Assembly: GCF_017894385.1 (NCBI RefSeq)
Contig: NZ_CP059560.1
Coordinates: forward strand, 2,976,001-3,040,000
DNA length: 64,000 bases
Direction of reading: 5' to 3'
Source of the DNA: Aromatoleum petrolei
GTDB taxonomy: Bacteria; Pseudomonadota; Gammaproteobacteria; Burkholderiales; Rhodocyclaceae
The notes below the pieces were generated by a model. The model worked only from the letters and a program-made list of their open reading frames with translations. It was not told the DNA's origin and did no database searches. Positions 35,127-41,881 of the stretch are shown piece by piece. A program made the position numbers and the translations under genes. The first letter of the stretch is position 1. Each line of letters starts with the position of its first letter.

Positions 35127-36185
35127 TTACTTGGTGGCAACCGGCCCCTTTTTGGCGAGCGCAGGATAGCGCGCCGTGTTCAGCTCGATCTTCGCTTTCT
35201 TACGCAGTTGCTCGTTCAGGTTTCGCCATGCTTCGTCGCTGAGATCGCGCTTGAGCAGATCCCCCGCGCGGGACTTCACAGTCTCGAAGTCATGATGCTT
35301 GGGAGGTTGCAGGGCTTCGTAGCGGAACAATGCGATTCCCTGAAGGACTCGGGTTGGCGGGGAGAGGTCGCCGGGCTTCATGCCGTCGATCTTTTCCTGG
35401 ATGCCCTCGGGCAACATGCCGCGATGCATGTAGCCAAGGTCCCCGCCGGTTTCGGCCGATTCATGTCGCGAATGCTCTTTCGCCAGCTGCGCGAAATCGG
35501 CCCCGCCTTCCGTGAGCTTGAGTTGCAGGGCGCCCGCTTCGGTCTCGGCGGCCTCCCAGGCCGAAGTGGGGGCCGATGGGTCGACGGTCAGCAGAAGCAG
35601 CGATATCCGCATCTTCTCGGGTTCGGTGAACTTCTCGGGATGTTTCTTGTAATAGGCGAGAACCTTGTCCTGGGGAGGTTGCGGGACGTTCCGCGTCTTC
35701 GCTTCCAGGGCAGCGAGCATATCGTCTTCTTCAAGACGTTCTCGCAGTGCCGGCAGAATCTGTGCCCGCTCCTGTTGCCAACGAGCGCTGGACGCATAGC
35801 GCTTTTCGTATGCGGCTATTTTCTCGTCCACGGCTTTCGCGTCGGGCTTCATTTCACGGCGTTTGATCTCCTCGGCCAGGAGTCGGCGCTCGATCATGTC
35901 ATTGGCGACGTCGCGGACAAGCTGCTCGACTTCACCTTCAGGCGGGGTGCCGTGGTAAAACTTCTGGCGGATCGCTTCCCGGGTCGCGGCATCGAAATCG
36001 GAGGAACTGATCACCTTGCCATTGACGACCGCCAGATACGGGGGCGAGGCGTGCGGATCGGCGGGCTTTGGCACCGTCGCAGCGGGCTTGGCGGCGTCGG
36101 GCTTGGGGGCGTCGGCCGCTTGGGCGCCGACGGCAAGGAGTGCGGCGGCGATAGTGCCGGAAACTGCTCGAACGATCATTTTCAT
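35127..36185 (-). CDS. Periplasmic PpiC/parvulin-type peptidyl-prolyl isomerase, SurA-like
   Basis: 352 aa with a signal peptide (MKMIVRAVSGTIAAALLAVGAQA). An N-terminal chaperone-like helical region (YLAVVNGKVISSSDFDAATREAI...) is followed by a parvulin domain at about 190-310, with MRISLLLLTVDPS, GADFAQLAKEHSRHESAETGGDLGY and GMLPEGIQEKIDGMKPGDLSPP. The order resembles SurA/PrsA chaperones. It is adjacent to the barrel gene, whose folding it may assist, and to the tetraheme gene. I recall PpiC genes in Geobacter OmcS/OmcE loci. The stop is 16 nt before the barrel start. Confidence 0.92.
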   Translation of the reverse strand: MKMIVRAVSGTIAAALLAVGAQAADAPKPDAAKPAATVPKPADPHASPPYLAVVNGKVISSSDFDAATREAIRQKFYHGTPPEGEVEQLVRDVANDMIERRLLAEEIKRREMKPDAKAVDEKIAAYEKRYASSARWQQERAQILPALRERLEEDDMLAALEAKTRNVPQPPQDKVLAYYKKHPEKFTEPEKMRISLLLLTVDPSAPTSAWEAAETEAGALQLKLTEGGADFAQLAKEHSRHESAETGGDLGYMHRGMLPEGIQEKIDGMKPGDLSPPTRVLQGIALFRYEALQPPKHHDFETVKSRAGDLLKRDLSDEAWRNLNEQLRKKAKIELNTARYPALAKKGPVATK

Positions 36186-36267
36186 CAGGAGCTCTCGTCT
36201 TGCTGGGCTGCTAGTGTCTGCTTCGGGCCAGTAGCGACGCACGTCGGCTGGGAAAAGCGATTGTGTC

Positions 36268-36300
36268 AAAAAAAAGGTCAGGCGACTTTGTCGCCTGACC
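36268..36300 (-). terminator. Strong rho-independent terminator of the OmcE-like gene
   Basis: On the minus strand, a perfect 11-bp stem (36290-36300 with 36276-36286), 3-nt loop and eight T (36275-36268). It lies 66 nt after the tetraheme gene's stop, separating it from ppiC. Confidence 0.95.
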
Positions 36301-36366
36301 CCTTCCGTGACCGCGGCAGCGCAGCTGTTGCAACGTGCGCAGCGCAGATCGCGGTCTCTGCCCGAC

Positions 36367-37179
36367 TTACTTGGTGTGACAGGCCAGGCAGATCTTGCTG
36401 CCCGACGTCGTGACGCGCATGAAGTTCACGTCGGAGTTCGTGCCGGCCTTGTCCGTATGGGGATCGTGGCAGGACGCGCACTCGACCGACGGGCCAGTCG
36501 CATTGTTCGTGAAGGTGCGGGTGTAGAGGATGATGTCGTTCTTCGAGCGGGTGCCGGCACCGGTGGTGTCAACCCAGAAGACCTGCGAGCCATTGATCGA
36601 CTTCGTCGTCGGGGCGTTGAAGTCGGTGTCGGCGCACGTTCCACTCACCGTGGCGCCCGAACCGGTCAGGCCGCCGCCGCAATACTGGATGCCGATCGGG
36701 TGGTCGTTGGTCAAGTCCTTGCCAAGGTTGGCAACGCCGGTGATTTTGTTCGCGCCCGTGGTCCAGTTGTAGCCGCGGTCCGAGCCGGCAGCGTTCAGGC
36801 CGCCCGATCCCGGAGCATTGACGAGGTTGTCCATCGCCTGGGTGCCGTCGTGGCACGATAGACAGGCTGCGGAGACCGAACCGACAGCCAGGACGTTGCC
36901 GTCGATCGTCGACGAGTTGGCGGTCGAATAGGTCGTGTAACCGGTGCTGGCAGGAATCGCCTTGTTCCACAGGGGGGCAGTGGCAGCCGTGTTTGCCGCG
37001 TGCGGGGTGTGGCAGAAGACGCAGATCTGTTCGGTGGTGCTCTGCTTGTTCGGGCCTGGGCCGGGATTCGCGCCCGTCGCAGTCAGGTTGTGCGGTGTGC
37101 TCACAATGCCGGCCGACGCGGCGCCTGTGATCAGCGCGAGCGAGGCAGCTGCGAGCGACAGCTTGAAGATTTTTTTCAT
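36367..37179 (-). CDS. OmcE-like tetraheme c-type cytochrome, candidate extracellular filament subunit
   Basis: 270 aa. Signal peptide to about residue 23 (ASA/G), then GIVSTPHNL and CVFCHTPH, a start I recognise from OmcE-type Geobacter cytochromes. Four heme motifs at residues 53-57, 106-110, 234-238 and 264-268 (CVFCH, CLSCH, CASCH, CLACH). The precursor has exactly eight histidines: the four CxxCH plus H30, H60, H160 and H241, enough for four bis-His hemes. Two other cysteines (C167, C182) may form a disulfide. The sequence is rich in Thr, Ser, Asn and Gly, as in secreted or glycosylated surface proteins. GGGGG precedes the ATG at 37179. It is followed by its own strong terminator. Filament formation is an inference. 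Confidence 0.9.
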   Translation of the reverse strand: MKKIFKLSLAAASLALITGAASAGIVSTPHNLTATGANPGPGPNKQSTTEQICVFCHTPHAANTAATAPLWNKAIPASTGYTTYSTANSSTIDGNVLAVGSVSAACLSCHDGTQAMDNLVNAPGSGGLNAAGSDRGYNWTTGANKITGVANLGKDLTNDHPIGIQYCGGGLTGSGATVSGTCADTDFNAPTTKSINGSQVFWVDTTGAGTRSKNDIILYTRTFTNNATGPSVECASCHDPHTDKAGTNSDVNFMRVTTSGSKICLACHTK

Positions 37180-37473
37180 GGTAACCCCCGATGGATGGTT
37201 TAACCGTTTGTTGGTCATCAAGGACCGTGTCCGGGTAGCCAGACGCCTGCGTCGATGCCGACCTCAAAACGAATTTCGATGTTGCAGGCTCTACTAGCAG
37301 GTTCCGGTCCACCTGCTCGGGGGGCGCATTCAAGTGCGTAAGAAAAGGATAAGATGTTGTTATTCAATGCTTATTACTGGCGCTGCGTATCCTTCTCGAT
37401 CGCCATGCGGATTTCGACCTGTCGAAATCCGCTGTGTGACATCGGAATATTCCTGAACTCGGGAAGGTGATTA
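37180..37473 (-). promoter_or_regulatory. Leader region of the OmcE-like gene with two palindromes
   Basis: 294 nt between the NHL lipoprotein stop and the tetraheme start. It contains AGCAGGT-N8-ACCTGCT at 37296-37317 and a 12-bp perfect inverted repeat at 37407-37432 (arms GCGGATTTCGAC and GTCGAAATCCGC, 2-nt spacer). Either could bind a dimeric regulator; the second could also end the NHL transcript, although no T run follows. Confidence 0.6.
37296..37311 (-). promoter_or_regulatory. Possible sigma-54 promoter for the OmcE-like gene
   Basis: On the minus strand TGGACCGGAACCTGCT has GG and GC ten nucleotides apart and matches 10 of 13 positions of the TGGCACG-N4-TTGCW consensus. The start point would be near 37285, giving a leader of about 105 nt. 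An NtrC-type regulator is encoded at 14353-15777. It overlaps a palindrome and such matches arise by chance in GC-rich DNA, so this is tentative. Confidence 0.3.
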
Positions 37474-38601
37474 TCAGCGTTTGGAACCGGTTGCGCGATT
37501 CACCAGGAAGCCCTGGTCCGCCGGAAGGTCGTAGGGGCGGAAAACGTCGATCTTGGAGAACCACTGATCGACGAAGAAGATCCGGCCGTCGTCGTCGATG
37601 GCGATACCGGATGGCAGGATGTATTGGGCCGGGCCGCCCTGTTCGGAGCGGTTGCCAATGAACATCAGCAGTTCGCCTTCCGGGTCGAAGATCTGGAAGT
37701 TGCCGAAGGCTGCGTCGGCGACGTAGACGTTGCCATTCTTGTCGGTCGCGATCTCCTTCGGGCGGGCGAAGTTGCCGAGTTGGCGGCCGACTGAGCCGAA
37801 GCTGCTGTGGTGGGTTCCGTCGGGGTTGAAGATCTGGACGCGGAAATTGCCACCGTCGACGACATACAGGCGCCCGTCCTTGCCGATGGCCATGTCCCGC
37901 GGCAAATTGAATTCGCCGGGGCCGATGCCGCGTTTCCCGATGTCCATGACGTGTCGGCCCGTTGCCGTCTCGAAGACCCGTACGCGGTGGTTCTCCGATT
38001 TGACGCCGCCGATATCGACGACGTAGATCCGCTGCCCAGATGGGTCAACGGTGACGCTCGAGATGCGGTCGAAGAGCTCCTTGCCTCCGATCTTGCGCAG
38101 GAATTTGCCGTCGCGGCTATAGATGAAAATCATCTTCTGCGTGGCGTCGGCAACATAGAGCCGTCCGGAACGATCCACGTCGAGTCCGAGCGGCTTGACG
38201 AGTTGACCGGGCTCTTCTTCGCCGATGGTGAAGTATTTCGCGGCGGCGACGTCGAAGACCTTCACCGCTCGATCGGCAGTGTCCGATACGAAAATCCTGC
38301 CTTGGTGAACGGCAACGGCATAGGGCTTCGTGAGGAAGTGGCCCGTGCGCTGGGCGCCTGTCACCATCCGCCGGAATGCGTCGTCGCTGGTGTCGGTCTC
38401 GACGTCGGCCGAACTGGTGATCGTGCGTTCGTACACGAAGCGCGGGTCATCAGGCGGGCCGGGGAATACCAACGGGCCGGTGGCGCGTGCTGCCGGTGCT
38501 TCGCCTCCGATTTCGGCGCACCCGGCGATCAGGGCGAGGCTGGCGGCGAGCGTAAGGGCGAGAAGGCGCGAGCCCGTGAGGGTTGAGCGTTGTGCCTTCA
38601 T
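37474..38601 (-). CDS. NHL-repeat beta-propeller lipoprotein
   Basis: 375 aa with lipobox LALIAGC at about residue 27. Six NHL repeats are visible: KPYAVAVHQGRIFVSDTADRAVKVFD, KPLGLDVDRSGRLYVADATQKMIFIYS, ISSVTVDPSGQRIYVVDIG..., LPRDMAIGKDGRLYVVDGGNFRVQIF, RPKEIATDKNGNVYVADAAFGNFQIFD and LPSGIAIDDDGRIFFVDQWFSKIDVF. It lies between the two tetraheme cytochrome genes and is paralogous to the lipoprotein at 29427-30527. It may be a surface or periplasmic assembly platform for the cytochromes. A start 10 codons upstream (38631) is possible. Confidence 0.9.
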   Translation of the reverse strand: MKAQRSTLTGSRLLALTLAASLALIAGCAEIGGEAPAARATGPLVFPGPPDDPRFVYERTITSSADVETDTSDDAFRRMVTGAQRTGHFLTKPYAVAVHQGRIFVSDTADRAVKVFDVAAAKYFTIGEEEPGQLVKPLGLDVDRSGRLYVADATQKMIFIYSRDGKFLRKIGGKELFDRISSVTVDPSGQRIYVVDIGGVKSENHRVRVFETATGRHVMDIGKRGIGPGEFNLPRDMAIGKDGRLYVVDGGNFRVQIFNPDGTHHSSFGSVGRQLGNFARPKEIATDKNGNVYVADAAFGNFQIFDPEGELLMFIGNRSEQGGPAQYILPSGIAIDDDGRIFFVDQWFSKIDVFRPYDLPADQGFLVNRATGSKR

Positions 38602-38705
38602 GGAAGTCTTGCGGTCAGTAAGCAATTTCATCGCTGTGTCGGGCAGGAATGGTCAGAAAGGGGAGTGTGGATTTCGCGGGAGGGCGGACGCTGCGCACGC
38701 TTCGT

Positions 38706-39461
38706 TCACTTGACGTGGCAGGTAAGGCACAGGTCGCTGGGGTTGCTCTCCGTGCGGAGAAATAGTGGGCGCACCGTATGGGGGTCGTGGCAGCTCGCGC
38801 ATTCGACGAATGGGATTTCCGTTTGGTCTTCCTGATCAATGCGTACGTAGAGCGGGACGTCAAGGCGGCCGCGCTGGGCAGATGAGTTGTCCTTGGAAAC
38901 CCACCAGACCGGGCGGTTGTCGACAACGCCACGTCGGGCCTGGCGAAAGCCGTCGTCGAACTTGATTTGCTTTGCCGTGTTGATCAGCTTGCCGGCACGC
39001 TGCAGCTCTTCGCGGATCTGCTTGCGCTGCTCGGGCGTCAGGGCGCCCCGATACGGGACTGCGAAAGGGTGGTCGAGGCTTCTGCCAGCGATTCCGAAAG
39101 CTTGGGACGAGTCGTGGCACGATAGGCAGGCGACAGACTGTGAGCCAATGGCTTCGTTGCCTTCTCTCCCGAGTCGACCGATGTCGTCGAACATTGGGAA
39201 GACGCCGTCCTTCGGCACCGAGCTTTGCCACTTCGGTCGGGCCGCATCGTCGGTGTTCGTGTCGGTCGGGGTATGGCAAAAGACGCAGATCTGGCGCGGG
39301 TCGACACCTCCGCTGCCTTCGATCTGGACGAGATTGTGCTTGCTGGTGCGCATGTCGATCCGTTGCCCCATCGCCGGAAAGCTGCAGATCGAGGTCAGGG
39401 TGAGAAGCGCGAGCAGCGTCGTGAAGAGTCGGATCGGCGGCGGGAGGTGCGTGGTTTGCAC
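38706..39461 (-). CDS. Second tetraheme c-type cytochrome, paralogue of the OmcE-like protein
   Basis: 251 aa from a GTG at 39461 that gives a clean signal peptide (...SICSFPAMGQ); earlier TTG starts only add a polar tail. Four heme motifs CVFCH, CLSCH, CASCH and CLTCH occur in the same order and context as in 36367-37179 (KHNL, DHPF, CASCHDPH, CLTCHVK at the end). One difference is key: the CHTPH of the paralogue is CHTPT, so the mature protein has seven histidines, leaving one heme without a His distal ligand from the usual place. It is less Thr/Ser-rich. It could be a cap, an adaptor or a sensor-type variant of the filament subunit. Confidence 0.87.
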   Translation of the reverse strand: MQTTHLPPPIRLFTTLLALLTLTSICSFPAMGQRIDMRTSKHNLVQIEGSGGVDPRQICVFCHTPTDTNTDDAARPKWQSSVPKDGVFPMFDDIGRLGREGNEAIGSQSVACLSCHDSSQAFGIAGRSLDHPFAVPYRGALTPEQRKQIREELQRAGKLINTAKQIKFDDGFRQARRGVVDNRPVWWVSKDNSSAQRGRLDVPLYVRIDQEDQTEIPFVECASCHDPHTVRPLFLRTESNPSDLCLTCHVK

Positions 39462-39533
39462 TGGGTGCTCGTGAGGTTGCGGGATTTCCAAACCGTGGAA
39501 GCCTGTTCTCAAGTTCGGGATCGGTTGCTGTTC

Positions 39534-39836
39534 CTAGCGAGACTGCGAAACCATGTATTCGACCGCGGCTTTGACCTGACTATCTGCGAGTCCTGGATTG
39601 CCGCCCTTGGGAGGCATTCCGCCCTTGCCCCGGAGCGCCGACTGTTGCAGTGCCTCGAGCCCGGCCGGCACGCGCGCTGCCCAAGCATCCCTGTCGCCGA
39701 GAATCGGGGCGCCAGCGACCCCCGTCGCATGACAGGCGCGACAAATTTGAGTATAAACCGCCTTGCCGTCGGCAGCCGAAACATTGGTTGACACGACGAG
39801 GAGCGCCAGGCCGGCAGGTGCAAGGAGGTGTTTCAT
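39534..39836 (-). CDS. Monoheme cytochrome c (c5-like)
   Basis: 100 aa. Signal peptide (MKHLLAPAGLALLVVSTNVSAA), heme motif CRACH and a probable axial Met in KGGMPPKGG. The pattern DGKAVYTQICRACHATGVAGAPILGD is typical of the cytochrome c5 family. It is the first gene of the minus-strand cluster and divergent from the diheme cytochrome gene. It may link a quinol-oxidising complex to the multiheme carriers. Confidence 0.92.
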   Translation of the reverse strand: MKHLLAPAGLALLVVSTNVSAADGKAVYTQICRACHATGVAGAPILGDRDAWAARVPAGLEALQQSALRGKGGMPPKGGNPGLADSQVKAAVEYMVSQSR

Positions 39837-39982
39837 TCTGGTCCCGTCGATGAAACGTAGCGCTGGTCGGAGGCGTCACGTGTGGTTGGATCGGTAAGGC
39901 AAGCAATGCACATGCCAAACTTCAATATTGGCCGGTTCGGTTCTTGCATCTAGGCTGCAGTTTTTCGACCCAGGGGTATCTT
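39837..39982. promoter_or_regulatory. Divergent promoter region between the two cytochrome transcripts
   Basis: 146 nt between outward-facing cytochrome genes. It should contain promoters for both clusters. I recognise no clear regulator box. Confidence 0.5.
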
Positions 39983-40837
39983 GTGAATCAGAAGAGGCAA
40001 TTCACGCAGGTCCTGCGCGCTTGCGTGCTTGGTGTTGGCGCGGCGCTGAGTTTCGGCGCGAGCGGCAGCACGATCAAGGCGGATGTGCTTTACCATGAGT
40101 ACTGTTCCGTGTGCCACGGGGACCGGGGTGATGGAAATTCCCGGGCGATGAAGAGCCTGAACCCCCCCCCGCGGGATCTGACCAAGGCGGGCACGGCTCT
40201 TCCGCGTGACTACATTCTTCATGTCATCACGAATGGCAAGCCGAACACGGCGATGGTCGGTTACAAATCCCGCTTGAATGCGGAGCAACTGGCTGCATTG
40301 GCCGACTATGTTCACAACGACATCGTGAACCGCGGGGCGGCGATTTCGGCGGGGATGATCAAGGGGATCTCCGGGACCTCCGGGACGACCGGCGGAACTG
40401 GGACCGCGAACCCGGCGCCCGATGCGGCCGGAAAGGCCCCGGTGCCGCCGATCGCTGCGCCCTTGCCACCGGTGAAGCCGGTGGCACCTGACGAGCGGGC
40501 TGACATGAGCGCGCCGTTTCCGTCGGGGCTGAAAGGCGACGCAGCCAAGGGGCAGGCGTTTTACGACAAGAATTGCGCTGAATGCCACGGCGTGAAGGGG
40601 GATGGCCAAGGGCCTCGTGCCTATTTCATCCGTCCGGTGCCGCGCGACTTCCTGAATGAGCGTTCGCGTCTGACGCTGAATCGTCCGACCATCTACGCGG
40701 CCGTTTTCTTCGGCCGCAACGGGACCGAGATGCCGGCATGGAGCAAGGTATTGAGCGAGCAGGAAATGGCCAACGTCTCGGAATACGTGTTCCAGGCCTT
40801 CATTCGTTCGGGTGAGAAGGCTGCCAAGGCGAAATGA
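39983..40837 (+). CDS. Diheme c-type cytochrome with two class I domains
   Basis: 284 aa from a GTG at 39983 with AGGGG upstream. Signal peptide (cleavage near FGASGS). Two cytochrome c domains (CSVCHGDRGDG and CAECHGVKGDG) are separated by a Gly/Thr/Pro/Ala-rich linker at about residues 128-180. Each heme is followed by a PRD motif (PPPRDLTKAG and PVPRDFLNE) and an axial-Met type segment (NTAMVGY, TEMPAWS). The same pattern occurs in the next gene. The stop overlaps the triheme gene start by 4 nt. Probably a periplasmic electron carrier or dehydrogenase-linked subunit. Confidence 0.87.
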   Translation: MNQKRQFTQVLRACVLGVGAALSFGASGSTIKADVLYHEYCSVCHGDRGDGNSRAMKSLNPPPRDLTKAGTALPRDYILHVITNGKPNTAMVGYKSRLNAEQLAALADYVHNDIVNRGAAISAGMIKGISGTSGTTGGTGTANPAPDAAGKAPVPPIAAPLPPVKPVAPDERADMSAPFPSGLKGDAAKGQAFYDKNCAECHGVKGDGQGPRAYFIRPVPRDFLNERSRLTLNRPTIYAAVFFGRNGTEMPAWSKVLSEQEMANVSEYVFQAFIRSGEKAAKAK

Positions 40838-41838
40838 TCGGGCGTTTGTGGTTACGCGGGCTGGTCGCGGCACTCGTCGCCGTCCCGTTCACGGCACCGG
40901 TATTTGCCGTCGACGTTGGCAAGGATGCCCGGCATGAGGCCGGGCGCAAAATTTACAATTTCCGCTGCTATTTTTGTCACGGTTACTCCGGGGATGCGAA
41001 GACGCTTGCGGCGACGTATCTCACGCCCAAGCCGCGCGACTTTACGAAGGACGATGAGAAGTCGATCGGCCGGGAGCAGATGATCGGCGCGGTGCGCGAC
41101 GGCAAGGCGGGCACGGCGATGAAGGGCTTCAAGGGCATCATCCCGGAGCGCGACATCGATCTGGTGGTGGACTTTGTGCGTGCGGAGTTTATTCGTGCGA
41201 AGGCGGCGAACACGCGGTATCACACACCGGAGAACGGCTGGCCGAACCACGAACGGCACAAGGTGGCCTTTCCGTTTGCCACGGGGGTCATTCCGCTCGA
41301 CCGCCCGTGGGAGCAGCTCAGTCCGGTCGAGCAGAAGGGCAAGCGCCTATTCCTGACAACCTGTATTTCGTGTCATGACCATGCCCGTACCGAGGATCCG
41401 GGGCCGGTGTGGGGCGGGCGGCCGCTGTCCTACCCGCGGAACCATTTCGATCCGGGCGATTTCTCCGCACCGCCACCGACCAAGGCCGATGCGATCGCCA
41501 GTGCGAGCCCGTACGCCTTGCATGATGTGGTGCCGCAGGTGTCGGGCCTGACTTCGACGGAAAAACGCGGAGAGGCGCTGTTCCAGGGGAACTGCGCTTT
41601 TTGCCATGGTGCGACCGGGACGGGGCGGAACTGGATCGGCAGCTTCATGGAGCCGCATCCGCGCGACCTGACCGACCCGAAATTCATGCGCGACATGACG
41701 CATGGGCGTTTGGCGCATACGATCCGGGAAGGGCTGCCGAACACGTCGATGCCAGCGTGGAAGTCCGTGCTGAAGGACGAAGAAATCGACGCGATCGTTT
41801 CCTATGTTTCGCGTGTGTTCCATCCGGTGAAGCCGTAG
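40834..41838 (+). CDS. Triheme c-type cytochrome with three class I-like domains
   Basis: 334 aa, signal peptide ending near APVFAV. Three heme motifs CYFCH, CISCH and CAFCH. The first and third hemes are followed by PRD motifs (TPKPRDFTKD and EPHPRDLTDP) and by Met-containing segments (TAMKGFK, TSMPAWK), matching the diheme protein upstream. The middle domain is different (TTCISCHDHARTEDPGPVWGG) and lacks PRD. It is translationally coupled to the diheme gene. The pair may form one complex with five hemes. Confidence 0.88.
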   Translation: MIGRLWLRGLVAALVAVPFTAPVFAVDVGKDARHEAGRKIYNFRCYFCHGYSGDAKTLAATYLTPKPRDFTKDDEKSIGREQMIGAVRDGKAGTAMKGFKGIIPERDIDLVVDFVRAEFIRAKAANTRYHTPENGWPNHERHKVAFPFATGVIPLDRPWEQLSPVEQKGKRLFLTTCISCHDHARTEDPGPVWGGRPLSYPRNHFDPGDFSAPPPTKADAIASASPYALHDVVPQVSGLTSTEKRGEALFQGNCAFCHGATGTGRNWIGSFMEPHPRDLTDPKFMRDMTHGRLAHTIREGLPNTSMPAWKSVLKDEEIDAIVSYVSRVFHPVKP

Positions 41839-41848
41839 GTGAATCGTG

Positions 41849-41875
41849 TGGCCCCATCACGCACCCGCGGGGCCA
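41849..41875. terminator. Possible bidirectional terminator between convergent genes
   Basis: TGGCCCC (41849-41855) and GGGGCCA (41869-41875) form a 7-bp stem in the 43-nt gap between the convergent triheme and glycosyltransferase genes. No T run follows on either strand. Confidence 0.4.
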
Positions 41876-41881
41876 TGCACG

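Noticed and set aside
37208..37221. FNR/Anr-like box TTGTTGGTCATCAA
   Set aside because: Only one mismatch to TTGAT-N4-ATCAA, but it is about 30 nt from the start codon of the tetraheme gene, which would place the transcription start at or inside the coding sequence. Not supported as an activator site.
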